The notes: generated by a model from the sequence alone, not told the origin. A DNA stretch of 64,000 nt from Paraspadella gotoi (GCA_051294375.1 CM119270.1:7156564-7220563); one strand, 5' to 3'; shown: positions 26,456 through 37,303, counted from the first letter of the stretch. Numbers and translations are program-made.

Positions 26456-26971
26456 CAGCGCCGAGGATTTTCAGACGAGAAAACAGCGCCGTGGTAACGG
26501 CGCCGAAAAGACGGCGCCGAGAAAACAGCACCGAGTCCAATATTCGGCGTCACAAAAAACACCGTTCACTAAGATTGGTGCCGAAAATTATCACAAGATT
26601 TGATTAAATGAAGACGAGAATTTATTTTCTTCAAGCTAAAGAAAAATCTCGTGACTGAGAGATTGAAAGGCAGATATTCGTCACAGGATATACAGTGTTG
26701 GATATGCGGTGCTGAATATCCTGCTCTAGATATGCGGTGCTGAATATGATTCACTGGATATGCTAGACAGATATGCAGCTTTGGATATTCGGGTCCGGAT
26801 ATGCGGTGCAGGATATGTGGTGCTGGTTATTCGGCACTAGATTATGAATATATGGTATTGAATACACAGTGAGGGATATGCGGTGCTGAATTTCCGAACC
26901 GGACATGGATAATTGGATATGCTGTGATGGAGATGCAGTGCCGAATATCCGGCCCTGGTTTTTCGTCGCCG
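26456..26971. repeat. 14-bp minisatellite, reference copy
   Basis: Two sub-arrays share the 14-bp period. The first (26456 to about 26590) has units such as CAGCGCCGAGGATT, CGGCGCCGAAAAGA, CGGCGCCGAGAAAA and CAGCACCGAGTCCA. The second (26673-26971) has about 21 units on the theme GATATGCGGTGCTG, for example AATATGATTCACTG, GATATTCGGGTCCG and GAGATGCAGTGCCG. Most units are exactly 14 bp although neighbours may differ at half their positions. The 14-bp unit is out of phase with codons and no gene is implied. Confidence 0.85.
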
Positions 26972-27344
26972 GAAATTTCCTCGGGGCGACTCCGTCGAAT
27001 CTCACTTGTTGATTTTGCTTTTTCATCTCGGGTCAATCGATAAATGGGCGGAGGCTGACTCGCTCTCTCTCTCTCTCTCTTTCTCTCTCNNNNNNNNNNN
27101 NNNNNNNNNNNNNNTCTTCTCTCTTTTCTCTTTCTTTCTTATTCTTTCGTTTCTTTTCTTTCTTTCTTTGCTTTCTTTCTTCTTCTTTCTTCTTTTTTTC
27201 TCCTTTCTCTCTTTCTTTTCTTCTCTCTCCTCTCTCTCCTCTCTCTGTCTCTCTCTCTCTCATCTCTCCTTTCTCTTCCTCTCTCCTCTCTCTCTCTCTC
27301 TCTCTTCTCATAACTCTCCACTCTCTCACCCTCTGTACGCCTCT

Positions 27345-29495
27345 CCATAATGTATTTTTCCTCTGATTTTCCTTATTCGTTCGTCACCACCTCATTCTCC
27401 TAGTCACGGCATGCGCAAACTGACCCGCTACAGGGTGATTGCGGCGTAATAGATGTCACGCAACATTGAGTGGGACAAACATTCTTATTTTTATCGCCAC
27501 ATTTTTTCCATTACATGTTTAGCCTACAATTCTGTTCAATTTCTCTTTTAACAGTTCTTACATTAACTTAAACTTTAATCGTAACTCGGATAAACTAACC
27601 CGCAGATAAATATCTTCATCCTTCTTCTCGTTTTACACAACGTTAAAACGTGCCCGGAAAAATCTCTTCGTGTGTTAATTCCAGGTTGTTATAGCCTCTG
27701 TAAGTGTATTGACCAGGAGCTACAAGAGGAGAGAGAGAATACGAGAGCGAGAGGAGAGACGCAGAGCAGAAGAATGAGAGGAGAGACGATCTTCGAGATG
27801 AGCAGAGGCCGGATGAGCATGAGAGGAAGAGAGAGAGAAAGCTGGAAGGACTCGAGGGCTGGAGATGAAAATGCAAATAGAGAGAGAAAAATTGGAAAAG
27901 AAAGAGAAAAAAAAAAAAATCGACGAGCCCTCTCTGTGGAAGAACTATAATATATTACATATTCAGATGCTTCGTGCTATTTTTGCTGCTTTAGATATCG
28001 TTACCGGTATCTCTCTCCCCCCCCTGTCCCTCTCATATGTATTTTCTCTGATTTTCCTTTCGTTCGTCCCCCTCTTTCCCTGTCACGGCACACTCCGCCT
28101 AAGGTGATTGGGTAATAGAATGTCACCGACATGAGTGGGAAACATTCTTATTTTTATCGCACAATTTTTTTCCATTACATTTTGCCTACAATTCTGTTCA
28201 ATANNNNNNNNNNNNNNNNNNNNNNNNNAAAGAGAAGAGGATGAGCACGAGAGTGATCGAGGGAGATGCTCGAATGTGTTATCTGCGCAAACATACTAAT
28301 TTATAATGCACGAGATAATGTCAATTGAGTATATACATCACTGTATATCACTTGCTCGCTAGACATAGTATTTGTGACAGGACACTCGAAGAGAGAGATC
28401 ACTGCTGATGGAAATGCGTGCCGAAGAGAGAATATGTCCGCACGGCAGTAATACACAGAGGTCTATTTCTTTGGAGAGTCGTGCGCGAGCGTGCGATACA
28501 TTTCCAGTAACAGAGAGATCATGCACTCACAGCGTGAGGATCACTTCGGTATGATCAATTCGTGCTCTTTCCTAGACTATTCTCGGCATACACTTGCACG
28601 AGAAATAGAAATCCGGGGATTTGCGTCAGAAGGGCTTGACATCGCTCGTTCTCACACTCTTCATCTCTTACACGTCCTACGTACTATCACGTCTTTCCTC
28701 GTCAAGCTCATCTCATACTCATATTCTCGCGCGCCTACTCTGCTCGGTTTCAGTGCTCTCTAAAAGGTTCTTTTTTTGTCATTCACTCTATCCTATCATC
28801 TGGTGTCGCATTCATCTCGCTGGGATCATCGGGATTCATCACGTCATCGATCTCAACTTCTCATTCTCGTCGATGCTCCTCCACACGTTCCGTCGTCTCA
28901 ATCTGGTACAATCGATTCTCAACTCTGAAGTTTTCAATCTCTCTCCGAGTAAAGCACCCTTCGTCTCTCGTCACTCTCTCTCGTCTCGCTTTCCGTCCAA
29001 GCACTTCCCATGTCCCTCTGCATATGTCAATTAATTCCGCCTGAGTACTGAGTGTGTGCGTCGTTCGTAGCACACGCCCCTCCCAGAGTCTGATAACCGG
29101 AAAAGAAAGTCCTCGCCTCACACGCGCGCAGAGCAGCAGGACTTACATAATGACGACACTGGTGAGAGCCTACCTGGTATATAAGTCATGATCGCGATCA
29201 GTGGGTAAGAGAGAATAGTATCACCGCTGACAAGATGGGAAAGCATTCTTATTTTGTATCGCAAGCAGTTTTTTTTTTCGCCTCTTATTACATTTTCCCT
29301 AAACAAATATCCTTGTTGCAATATTCTTTTAAGTTTGTTACCATTAAACTTAACCTTTTAATCGTAACTGGATAAAACTGAACCGACAGTAATATACTTT
29401 ACATGCCTTTCCTGCTTTTCCAAAACGTAACGTGCGGAAAAATCTCTCGTGGTTAATTCCAGTGTCGTTTATGCCCGTTGTAAGTGTTTGACCAG
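27345..29495. other. Error-rich, gap-filled stretch within copy C
   Basis: The segment around GAGTGGGAAACATTCTTATTTTTATCGC appears at 27465-27500, 28130-28165 and 29240-29270. Each version has many insertions and substitutions relative to the clean A copy (13180-13210). The intervening 28229-29000 looks like a noisy CT/GA array and its frames are meaningless. 25-N gaps at 27090-27114 and 28204-28228 bracket parts of it. This resembles uncorrected long-read fill, so the two 80-140-codon frames at 28491-29034 are rejected. Confidence 0.7.
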
Positions 29496-29497
29496 GA

Positions 29498-29600
<103 letters not shown>

Positions 29601-31080
29601 AAGCTGAAGGACTCGAGGCTGGAGATGAAATGCATAGAGAGAGAAATGAAAAGAAAGAGAAAAAAAAAAAAATCTGATCGAAAAAACATAAGAAGGAGGA
29701 AGACTTTTTCTATTCAGATGCTTCGTCTATTTTTGCTGCTTTAGATTTCTTTACCGTGTATATAATTACATGCATACATATTACAAAATAACAGATTTAA
29801 CACGTGGTATACAAAGGTTTACTTTCTCGGCGTATTCAAACTTAACTCACACAAACGAATTTAAAATCGCTACTGTCTAAAATACGAATAGCATACTGCC
29901 AATTTAATTGCTTTAACCTATTTCACTTATTCAAAACTCGTTCATTAATAATATGAAATCGGTACAACCAATACATGAAATTGGTACAACCAATATAAAA
30001 AGAGGACATATAATATTTAATTTAAATTTAATATTTATAACATATATTATTTAATATATATTCATTCTCATTGATAGTTTCCCAGCCAATGAGAGACGTC
30101 GATATCCTTCGCGACGCATCCAATAAAAAATAAATAAGAATCTCGAATCGGGTTTTTCGCGATTCGAAGCTCAGATTTCTGTTCGGGGAAAAAAAAAGAA
30201 CAAAAAAAAAAAAAAACTTCAATCGATTTTCCCTCAAAATCTTATTACTTTTTTTCGTCTTCTTCGTCGTCTCGTTGGTTATTGTTGCTAGTTTTATTAT
30301 TCTGCTCTGNNNNNNNNNNTCTGGAACACAATAGTCTGGGAAAGGAAACTCGATAAAACCATAAAAAAGACAAAAAAAGGAAATAAGCTTTTTTCTTTTG
30401 CAAACAAACATAACGTCTACGCGATATATCAAAAATAGTTTTTAAACAAAATTAAAACGTTTTTATTTTTTATTACTCAAAACCGAAACTCGATCATAAA
30501 AAGTGATAAGCGTAATCATCGCCGACGCTAATTCTATCATCTGTTTAACTCATTAATGCGTTTCAACGAAATTCATCGTTGACGCATTTTTTGATAAACT
30601 CACTCTGTGACTGAATCGGTAAAAACTACCTCATCGCTTCTACATCAAACGGTCGCGCGGAACAACAGCGACGGAACTGTGAGGGGATGGAGAAAACGAT
30701 GTTGTGATTCTATTGGCGGTCGGGGACGAAGGAATTCACTCAAACTTCACCTCTGCCTGAGACGTTGATTACTTTTCACGAATCTTCACTTTTGTGAAGA
30801 AGAGGTTCGCTTTAGTAAAATTTGAGACTGACGTTTCCATTTCTTTTATAAACGTCTATTCTCAAAAAGTAGTACTATTTCATTTAAGTAAGTAGACTGG
30901 ATTGGGGCTCCAAAAAATCTCCTCGTTTCGCGACCATCGATTGCCAGAATCCTCCTCCTCTTGCTCGAATTCTCTCTTCTTTAGCATCCTTTCCTTCTTC
31001 CGGTTTATTCTTCTGTGTGATGATATTCGTTTAAATTTTCAATTTTTTTATTTCCGCACTTTTTTAACCTTTGCCTTAGA
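29601..31080. other. Right part of block L, copy C, no gene
   Basis: Clean AT-rich sequence. It includes a local tandem duplication of TGAAAT(C/T)GGTACAACCAATA at 29954-29995 and a 10-N gap at 30310-30319. No coding frame is conserved with A or B. Confidence 0.6.
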
Positions 31081-31348
31081 TGTGATGCGATCTCCTCTCT
31101 CTCTCTCTCTCCTCTCTCTCTTCTCTTCCTCTCTCTCTCTCTCCCCTCTCTCTCTCTCTCTCTTCTCTCTCTTTCTCTCTCTCTCTCTCTTCTTTCTCTG
31201 TGTTATTCATCGTCAAAGTTCGATGTTCTTCCTCATTTTATATTATTTTATTCTTTGGTCAGAAACATATAAATCCTCGTCGATAATCACAAATGCGATA
31301 TTTTTTTTCTCGCACGCGATGGTCCTCGTGCTGGCAATGTCGACGTCG

Positions 31349-31401
<53 letters not shown>

Positions 31402-32106
31402 TCTTTAGATGACTTCCGCTTGAGGATCCGAAATTCATACAAACGATCTGAATAGATATAATATTTCAACTCAATCTCCCTATTTCGCATTGCGCCTTGC
31501 GATATATGAATAATACGTATGTACTTTCTTGTCACCTTTTCTTTCTCTCCCTCTCCTTCTCCCTCTCTTCTCTCTCTCTCTCTTCTCTCTCTTTCTCTCT
31601 CTCTCTAAGGAATTCACTTAAGACATCCACGTCATGATGCTTTTTCTTTCGCTCTCAGGTTGTCGCTCGCAAATGCGTTTATTTATTTCCAACGACTTTT
31701 TTTCTTTCGTTTTTTTTTTAAACTTAGACTTTAGCCTTTTGTTTAATTTTTATTACATAGTTCCTTCCACCCTACTATTTTATATTTTCTTTTCAGACCA
31801 AAAATATAAAAAACAAACTTTAATCAGGGACACAAAGTTCGTCAACGTTTTTCCATCGTCAGCCAACGCCACCAACGTCAACCGCGCCATCTCTTTTTTC
31901 TACCCAGCGCCACTTTTAACGTCAGGCGACGCCATTCTTACGCCCAGTATTCCCAGCGCCACCCATCGCTTTGCGGTTAAGCGCCTCTTTGACTCTTCAT
32001 AAATCTCCGGCGAATCGCCTGTGACCTCGGGAGCGACGGTGACGGACGCGGCGAGATAGACAGGGGACGAAGATGGATGATGATGATGATGATGCTGATT
32101 GATTGC

Positions 32107-32247
32107 ATGATGATGATACGCTTAGAGATCTTATTGAATCTTGCTGGACTTTATGCGAAGCAGGTATGGAGTTCAAATATAGTCTGGATTGCAGCTTTCC
32201 CAAGAAATTAAATAATTTACCAAAAGTGGAAGGTGGGGATCTTGTTT
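32107..32247 (+). CDS. Exon-like fragment found only in copy C
   Basis: Between a GAT array and the shared CAATTGAAACATTC sequence, copy C has ~140 bp that replace a different ~75-bp sequence in B and D. Read from GATACGCTTAGAG it is open for 45 codons (DTLRDLIESCWTLCEAG… ending KVEGGDLVS) and then TAA. The composition is protein-like, not repetitive. No initiator Met or family is recognised. It may be a captured exon fragment, a TE piece or a chimeric join. Confidence 0.3.
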
Positions 32248-32310
32248 CATAACAATTGAAACATTCTTTCAAATGTTGATCTCTGTTTTATGTAATGTAT
32301 GTATGTATAG

Positions 32311-32520
32311 GACGATTAGGTCAGGAAGATTGGGTTATAAAATTCACTGATGGGAAAATAAAATTTGTAAAACCAACTCCCCGGATGTGGCTTCGGCTTT
32401 CAGGGATGAAAAAACCGTTTAATAACAGGACAGATCAGTTCTTTCGGTTGGGCCTTGATATCCAGTGAAGAAAGAGGTCTGAAAGTTTTCAGTTATTAAA
32501 TTATTGTTGATTTGGTCTGA
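32311..32520 (+). CDS. Exon-like coding fragment, copy C
   Basis: Acceptor-like TATGTATGTATAG precedes GACGATTAGGTCAGG. The frame reads RLGQEDWVIKFTDGKIKFVK before a homopolymer break. The 3' end in this copy stays open to a donor-like GAAG|GTAATA at 32519-32525. A second acceptor, CTCTCTCATTTCAG, ends at 32594. Together they would delimit an intron of ~75 bp. See the copy D entry. Confidence 0.3.
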
Positions 32521-32644
32521 AGGTAATATAGGTATCAGAAAAATCAATCCTTTCATTGTGGTCTGATGGCGAGTGAGTGGCTCTCTCATTTCAGATTGCT
32601 ATTGCGACTTGGAAATCGAAAGCGGGAAACTGTAATCGGGTGTG

Positions 32645-32833
32645 TAGGAACGACGACGTCGACGACGACGACACTGAGGATGACGATGACGACGACGCAA
32701 CGACGATGACGAAGACGATGTTGAGGGCGACAAAGACGACCGACGACGACGACGACAACGACACCAATCGACGGAAAAGTCAATCGAAGTTGATTTTGGG
32801 AATTTTTCATTTCGGCCTTCCAGATCAACGGAG

Positions 32834-32910
<77 letters not shown>

Positions 32911-32940
32911 GAGAGAGAGGAGAGAGGAGAGAGAGTAGAT
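32645..32940. repeat. (GAC)n trinucleotide and (GA)n arrays
   Basis: GACGAC repeats at 32650-32768 and GA array at 32833-32938. An apparent Asp-rich frame (32577-32942) starts in unique sequence and runs into Arg-Glu repeat. It is treated as a repeat product. Confidence 0.85.
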
Positions 32941-33039
32941 AGAGAATGGAAAACCGGGGCAAATAAAAGATGTTCGGGAAGGACTGAAAAGAGAGAGAAG
33001 CCTGGAGACTGGGAGAGATGCGAAAGTTATGGTGCAAGA

Positions 33040-33156
33040 TGGAGAGAGAGAGAGAGGAGAGAGAGAGAGGAGAGATGAGAGAGAGAGAGAGAGGAGAGAG
33101 ACGAGAGAGGAGAGACGAGAGACGAGAGGAGGAGAGAGAGAGAGAGAGAGAGATGT
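33040..33156. repeat. (GA)n array
   Basis: Interrupted by GAGACGAGA units. The matching array in D is much shorter (36155-36186). Confidence 0.9.
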
Positions 33157-33286
33157 TGAGAGAGATTGTGAGATATACGGTGAGCGAGGGCCGCTTAATC
33201 CCGATCGTTTGACCCTTCGTCAAAAAATCTGACAGAATCGTTTTGCAAGTGTTGGCCTTCTTCGACCCGAACCAAGAAATCATAGT

Positions 33287-33440
33287 TCCATTCGATTCCA
33301 TTTGACTCCACCTGTTTCCATTTGATTTACGTTGATTCCATGTTATTTTTTTCCATGCGATATTGTTTCATTTCCTTTATTACTATTTTGATTGAGTTCA
33401 TTGCTATTTACTTCATATGATTCCAATTCAAATTTAGAAT
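33287..33440. repeat. 10-bp minisatellite (TTCCATTTGA), copy C
   Basis: Successive decamers: TTCCATTCGA, TTCCATTTGA, CTCCACCTGT, TTCCATTTGA, TTTACGTTGA, TTCCATGTTA, and on to CTTCATATGA, TTCCAATTCA. Homopolymer slips break the phase only locally. The copy D counterpart is at 36313-36465. Confidence 0.8.
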
Positions 33441-33808
33441 CTTTGTCTCAATTTAATTTATTCATTTGGATTTATCTACTACTACTATTATATGTTTATT
33501 TTCAGATAAAATAAATCATATTTGTTATACGTAATTTTTAATAAATACAAATGTAACATATTCAGCATGTATTAATAAATTTAATGCATTTAATACTTTT
33601 AACTTAATTTCATTCACGTTTTCTCTTCCTCATCTCTTCACCTTACCTTCCTTCCTCACCTTCTCTTGACAATTTTGCCCATTTATCTCCTCAGCGACGA
33701 AGGGTAATTGCGTCACGTCTTCCTTCGTCGTCGTCGTCGTCGTCGCCTAGCCCCAGGAAATGGGCGACTTCCAACGAAACTCTGCCGATGTCTGTGTCAT
33801 CGTTATCG
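33441..33808. other. AT-rich DNA and (TCG)n at the end of block R
   Basis: 33441-33610 is AT-rich with (ACT)n at 33479-33488. A (GTC)n run lies at 33727-33747, directly before an ATG in good context (33760). The copy ends in the gap 33809-33833. Confidence 0.6.
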
Positions 33809-33833
33809 NNNNNNNNNNNNNNNNNNNNNNNNN
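33809..33833. other. 25-N gap joining copy C to copy D
   Basis: The left flank is the end of block R and the right flank restarts near the beginning of block R (TTCCGGTTTTATTCTTCTG). This is the same backward jump as at 25312-25336. Confidence 0.9.
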
Positions 33834-33922
33834 TCTCTTTCCGGTTTTATTCTTCTGTGATGATACTTTTAAATTCAATTTTTTTATTTCCGCACTTTTT
33901 TACCTTTGCCTTGATGTGATGC

Positions 33923-33927
<5 letters not shown>

Positions 33928-34017
<90 letters not shown>
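33928..34017. repeat. Nearly pure (CT)n array
   Basis: Almost 90 bp of uninterrupted CT in block R of copy D; copy C has an interrupted version. Confidence 0.97.
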
Positions 34018-34020
<3 letters not shown>

Positions 34021-34385
34021 TTCTCTGTTGTTATTCATCGTCAAAGTTCGATGTTCCTTCCTCATTTTTATATATTTATTCTTTGGTCAGAAACATAAAA
34101 TCCTCGTCGATAATCACAAAAAAATGCGATATTTTTTTTCTCGCACGCGATGGTCCTCGTGCTGGCAATGTCGACGTCGTCGTTGTCGTCGTGTCGTCGT
34201 CGTCGTCGCTCGTCGTCGTCGTCTCTTTAGATGACTTCCGCTTGAGGATCCGAAATCATTACAAACGATCTGAATAGATATAATATTTCAACTCAATCTC
34301 CCTATTTCGCATTGCGCTGCGATAATGAATAATACGTATGTACTTTCTGTTCTTCTTTTCCCTTATCTCTTTCTCTCTCTCTCTC

Positions 34386-34441
<56 letters not shown>

Positions 34442-35017
34442 AAGGAATTTCACTTAAGACATCCACGTCATGATGCTTTTCTTGCTCTCAGGTGTCGCTC
34501 GCAAATGCGTTTATTTATTTCAACGACTTTTTTTCTTTCTTTTTTTTTAAAACTTAGACTTTAGCCTTTTGTTAATTTTTTTATACATAGTTCCTTCACC
34601 CCCTATATTATATTTTTTTTTTTTCAGACCAAAATATAAAAACAAACTTTAATCAAACACTTTTAACGGTATCGCATCAAGCGTCAAGTTTCCCATCGTC
34701 AGCCAACGCCACCTAACGGCACCCGCGCCATCCTTTTCTACCCAGCGCCATTTAACGTCAGGCGACGCCATTCTACGCCCAGTATTCCCAGCGCCACCAT
34801 CGCTTTGCGGGTTAAGCGCCTCTTTGACTCTTCATAAATCTCCGGGCGAATCGGCCTGTGACCTCGGGGCGACGGTGACGGACGGGCGAGTAGACAGGGG
34901 ACGATGATGATGATGATGATGTGATGATGATGATGATGATAGCGACGACGATACCAATATTACGATGACTCCGAAAAATATAAGGAGGGTCTTTTCATAC
35001 AATTGAAACATTCTTAA

Positions 35018-35388
35018 AATATTTTCCACTTCATTGATAGGAAGCCAGGTACTCTGGGAGTGATTAAACTCGACTGTGAGAGAGTCTTGATTGAAAGCTT
35101 GCAGGGACCTGCTATGATTATCTTGTAAGAGTGATGGAGGCCTTAAACCACCAAAGCTGGCCAAGGTCAGGGGCAAAATAGCCTATTTATTAAATGAATG
35201 GATAATTTTTATATTGGTTGTACCAATTTCATAATAAATTCCCTTTTTTTAATTGTAAATTTAAAAGTTAATAAAATTAAAGTTAACTTTAGTAAAAAAT
35301 TGACCTTCAATTTTTTTTTAAAAACTATTTGGGGCACTAAGGATTGTAGCGGTGTCGACTAACTGTTGCAGGTTGTTTCCAGAATTTG
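35018..35388. mobile_element. 371-bp insertion in copy D, class unclear
   Basis: Absent from B and C, which run directly from CAATTGAAACATTC to (GAT)CTCTGTTTTATG. TTAA flanks both sides (35014-35017 and 35389-35392), suggesting a TTAA target duplication as in piggyBac-like elements. However, the ends (AATATTTTCC and, on the other strand, CAAATTCTGG) are not convincing inverted repeats. On the minus strand 35176-35020 is open and protein-like (LASFGGLRPPSLLQ… INEVENIL) but unrecognised. It may be a TE piece or an exon fragment. Confidence 0.4.
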
Positions 35389-35419
35389 TTAAATCTCTGT
35401 TTTATGTATGTATGTATAG

Positions 35420-35630
35420 GACGATTAGGTCAGGAAGATTGGGTTATAAAATTCACTGATGGGAAAATAAAATTTGTAAAAACCAACTCCCCGGATGTGG
35501 CTTCGGTCTCAGGGATGAAAAAAAACCGTTTAATATCGAGGACAGATCAGTTCTCCGGTTGGGCTTGATATCAGTGCAAGAAAGAGGTCTGAAGTTTTCA
35601 GTTAAATTAGTTGTTGATTTGGTCTGATAG
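35420..35630 (+). CDS. Exon-like coding fragment, copy D
   Basis: Best copy for the first half. After the acceptor-like TATGTATGTATAG the frame reads RLGQEDWVIKFTDGKIKFVK and on to SPDVASVSGMKK, then breaks in an A run. Copy B supplies the frame for the second half. At the 3' end GGTCTGATAG|GTATAT resembles a donor. From 35631 to 35700 the sequence begins GT, ends CTCTCATTTCAG and is 70 bp, like a small invertebrate intron. The start is the acceptor, since no ATG fits. No family is recognised. That three copies share coding-like composition supports a real exon, while copy errors prevent a clean translation. Confidence 0.35.
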
Positions 35631-35756
35631 GTATATAGGTATCAGAAAATCAATCCTTTCATGGTGGTCTGATGGCGAGTGAGTGGCTCTCTCATTTCAG
35701 ATGCTATTGCCGACTTGGAAATCGAAAGCGGAAAACGTAATCGGTGGTGAGGAACG

Positions 35757-36040
35757 ACGACGTCGACGACGACGACACTGAGGATGACGATGACGACGAC
35801 GCAACGACGATGACGAAGACGATGTTGAGGGCGACAAAGACGACGACGACGACGACGACAACGACACCAATCGACGGAAAAGTCAATCGAAGTTGATTTT
35901 GGAATTTTTCATTTCGGCCTTCCAGATCAACGGAGGAAGGAGAGAGAGAAAGGAGAGAGAGAGAGAGAGAAGAAGAGAGAGAGAGAGAAGAGAGAGAGAA
36001 GAGAGAGAGAGAAGAGAGAGAGAGAGAAAAGAGACGAGAG
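35757..36040. repeat. (GAC)n and (GA)n arrays of copy D
   Basis: GAC repeats at 35757-35872 and interrupted GA at 35939-36035, separated by ~65 bp ending in an acceptor-like CATTTCGGCCTTCCAG. Confidence 0.9.
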
Positions 36041-36312
36041 AGATTTAAGAAATGGAAAACCGGCGGCAAATAAAAGATGTTCGGGAAGGACTGAAAAGAA
36101 AGAGAAGCCCTGGAGACTGGAGAGAGATGCGAAAGTTTGGCTGCAAGATGGAAAGAGAGAGGAGAGAGAGAGAGAGAGAGAGAGATGTTGAAAGGAGTTG
36201 ATGATATACGGTGAGCGAGGGCCGCTTAATCCCGATCGTTGACCCTTCGTCAAAAAATCTGACAGAATCGTTTTGCAAAGTGTTGGCCTTCTTCGACCGA
36301 ACCAAGAAATCA

Positions 36313-36465
36313 TAGTTCCATTCGATTCCATTGACTCCACCTGTTTCCATTTGATTTACGTTGATTCCATGTTATTTTTTTCCATGCGAATATTGTTTCA
36401 TTTCCTTATTACTATTTGATTGAGTTCATTGCTATTTACTTCATATGATTCCAATTCAAATTTAG
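36313..36465. repeat. 10-bp minisatellite, copy D
   Basis: Same decamer series as 33287-33440. Confidence 0.8.
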
Positions 36466-36787
36466 AACTTTGTCTCAAATTTATTTATTCATTTGGATTA
36501 TCTACTACTACTATTATATGTTTATTTCAGATAAATAATCATATTTTGTTATACGTAATTTTTAATAAATACAAATGTAACATATTCACGCATGTATTAA
36601 TAATTTATGCACTTAATACTTTTAACTTAATTTGCATTCACGTTTTCTCTTCCTCATCTCTTCACCTTACCTTCCTTCCTCACCTTCTCTTGCAATTTTG
36701 CACCATTTATCTCCTCAGCGACGAGAGGTATTGCGTCACGTCGTCCTCGTCGTCGTCGTCAGTCGTCGTCGCCTAGACCCCAGGAAA

Positions 36788-36850
36788 ATGGGCGACTTCC
36801 AACGAAACTCTGCCGATGTCTGTGTCATCGTTTATCGTCCTTGTAGAAGA
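36788..36850 (+). CDS. Possible first coding exon (MGDFQRNSADVCVIV…)
   Basis: ATG in strong context (GAAAATGG). It is preceded by a TCG run and a CCTAG acceptor-like end. It reads MGDFQRNSADVCVIV and then YRPCRRR before entering a (GA)n array at 36850. Copy C has the same start at 33760, cut off by a gap. Codons are not repetitive until the array. If genuine, the exon must end near the array. No homology is recognised. Confidence 0.2.
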
Positions 36851-36885
36851 CGCGAGAGAGAGAGAAGAGAGAGAGAGGAGAGAGA

Positions 36886-36938
<53 letters not shown>
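36850..36938. repeat. (GA)n array
   Basis: Interrupted GA run. The plus frame through it gives Arg-Glu repeats only. Confidence 0.95.
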
Positions 36939-36940
<2 letters not shown>

Positions 36941-37004
36941 TCGTTTCGCTTTCCTCGTCGTGTCGCGTGTTTATCTTTTGAGGGTCAAACAACGTCTTAA
37001 AACT

Positions 37005-37023
37005 AAGCGTCGTCGTCGTCGTG

Positions 37024-37065
<42 letters not shown>

Positions 37066-37080
37066 AGTCTCGTCGTCGTT
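37005..37080. repeat. (TCG)n trinucleotide array
   Basis: About 25 GTC units with two interruptions. It reads as poly-Ser, poly-Val or poly-Arg depending on frame. Confidence 0.95.
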
Positions 37081-37129
37081 ATGCATCTGTAGTCGGTATC
37101 AACATCCGATCGAAATCGTAGCCGTCGTC

Positions 37130-37279
37130 ATGCGGCAGTTGTCACTGATGCTATGCTGCAACTGCAGTTGCCCCCGCCGCTGCAACAGCTGCTCCAGCTG
37201 CCGCGGGCGCGATCCTCGAGCGATCAGCGCTAAATTCCATTTGCGCTTTTCCGTCGTGATGTCACTCGAGGAAATTTAA
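37130..37279 (+). CDS. Small Cys-rich open frame (49 codons)
   Basis: Begins ATGCGGCAGTTG and reads MRQLSLMLCCNCSCPRRCNS, continuing CSSCRGRDPRAIS and ending SLEEI-stop. Eight Cys fall within residues 9-24. The local DNA is GC-rich (CTGCAG, CAGCTG palindromes) against an AT-rich background, and the frame is open upstream into the (GTC)n array. The cluster could be a palmitoylated or metal-binding Cys string, or chance translation of a TGC/CAG-rich repeat. The alternative frame is Ala/Pro-rich. No family match is recognised. Confidence 0.2.
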   Translation: MRQLSLMLCCNCSCPRRCNSCSSCRGRDPRAISAKFHLRFSVVMSLEEI

Positions 37280-37303
37280 CTTGATTCTAATCAATATTCA
37301 TCT

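Larger units (their letters stand above)
33834..36845. repeat. Copy D of the repeated locus (block R)
   Basis: Parallels C 31003-33808. D alone continues into unique DNA past 36845, so it is the best guide to the true right boundary. It has an extra ~371 bp at 35018-35388. Confidence 0.85.

Noticed and set aside
26456-27060. Possible CRISPR-like array because of regular repeats
   Set aside because: Units are tandem without spacers, highly variable, and the host is an animal.
28491-29034. Overlapping 90- and 137-codon plus frames
   Set aside because: They fall in the error-rich stretch of copy C that corresponds to noisy CT arrays in the clean copies.
31320-31408. Hydrophobic start followed by poly-Ser, like a secreted peptide
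   Set aside because: Poly-Ser comes from a (TCG)n array; copies B and D do not keep the frame.
32577-32942. Asp-rich frame resembling an acidic protein
   Set aside because: Encoded by a (GAC)n array followed by (GA)n; the D copy is in a different frame.
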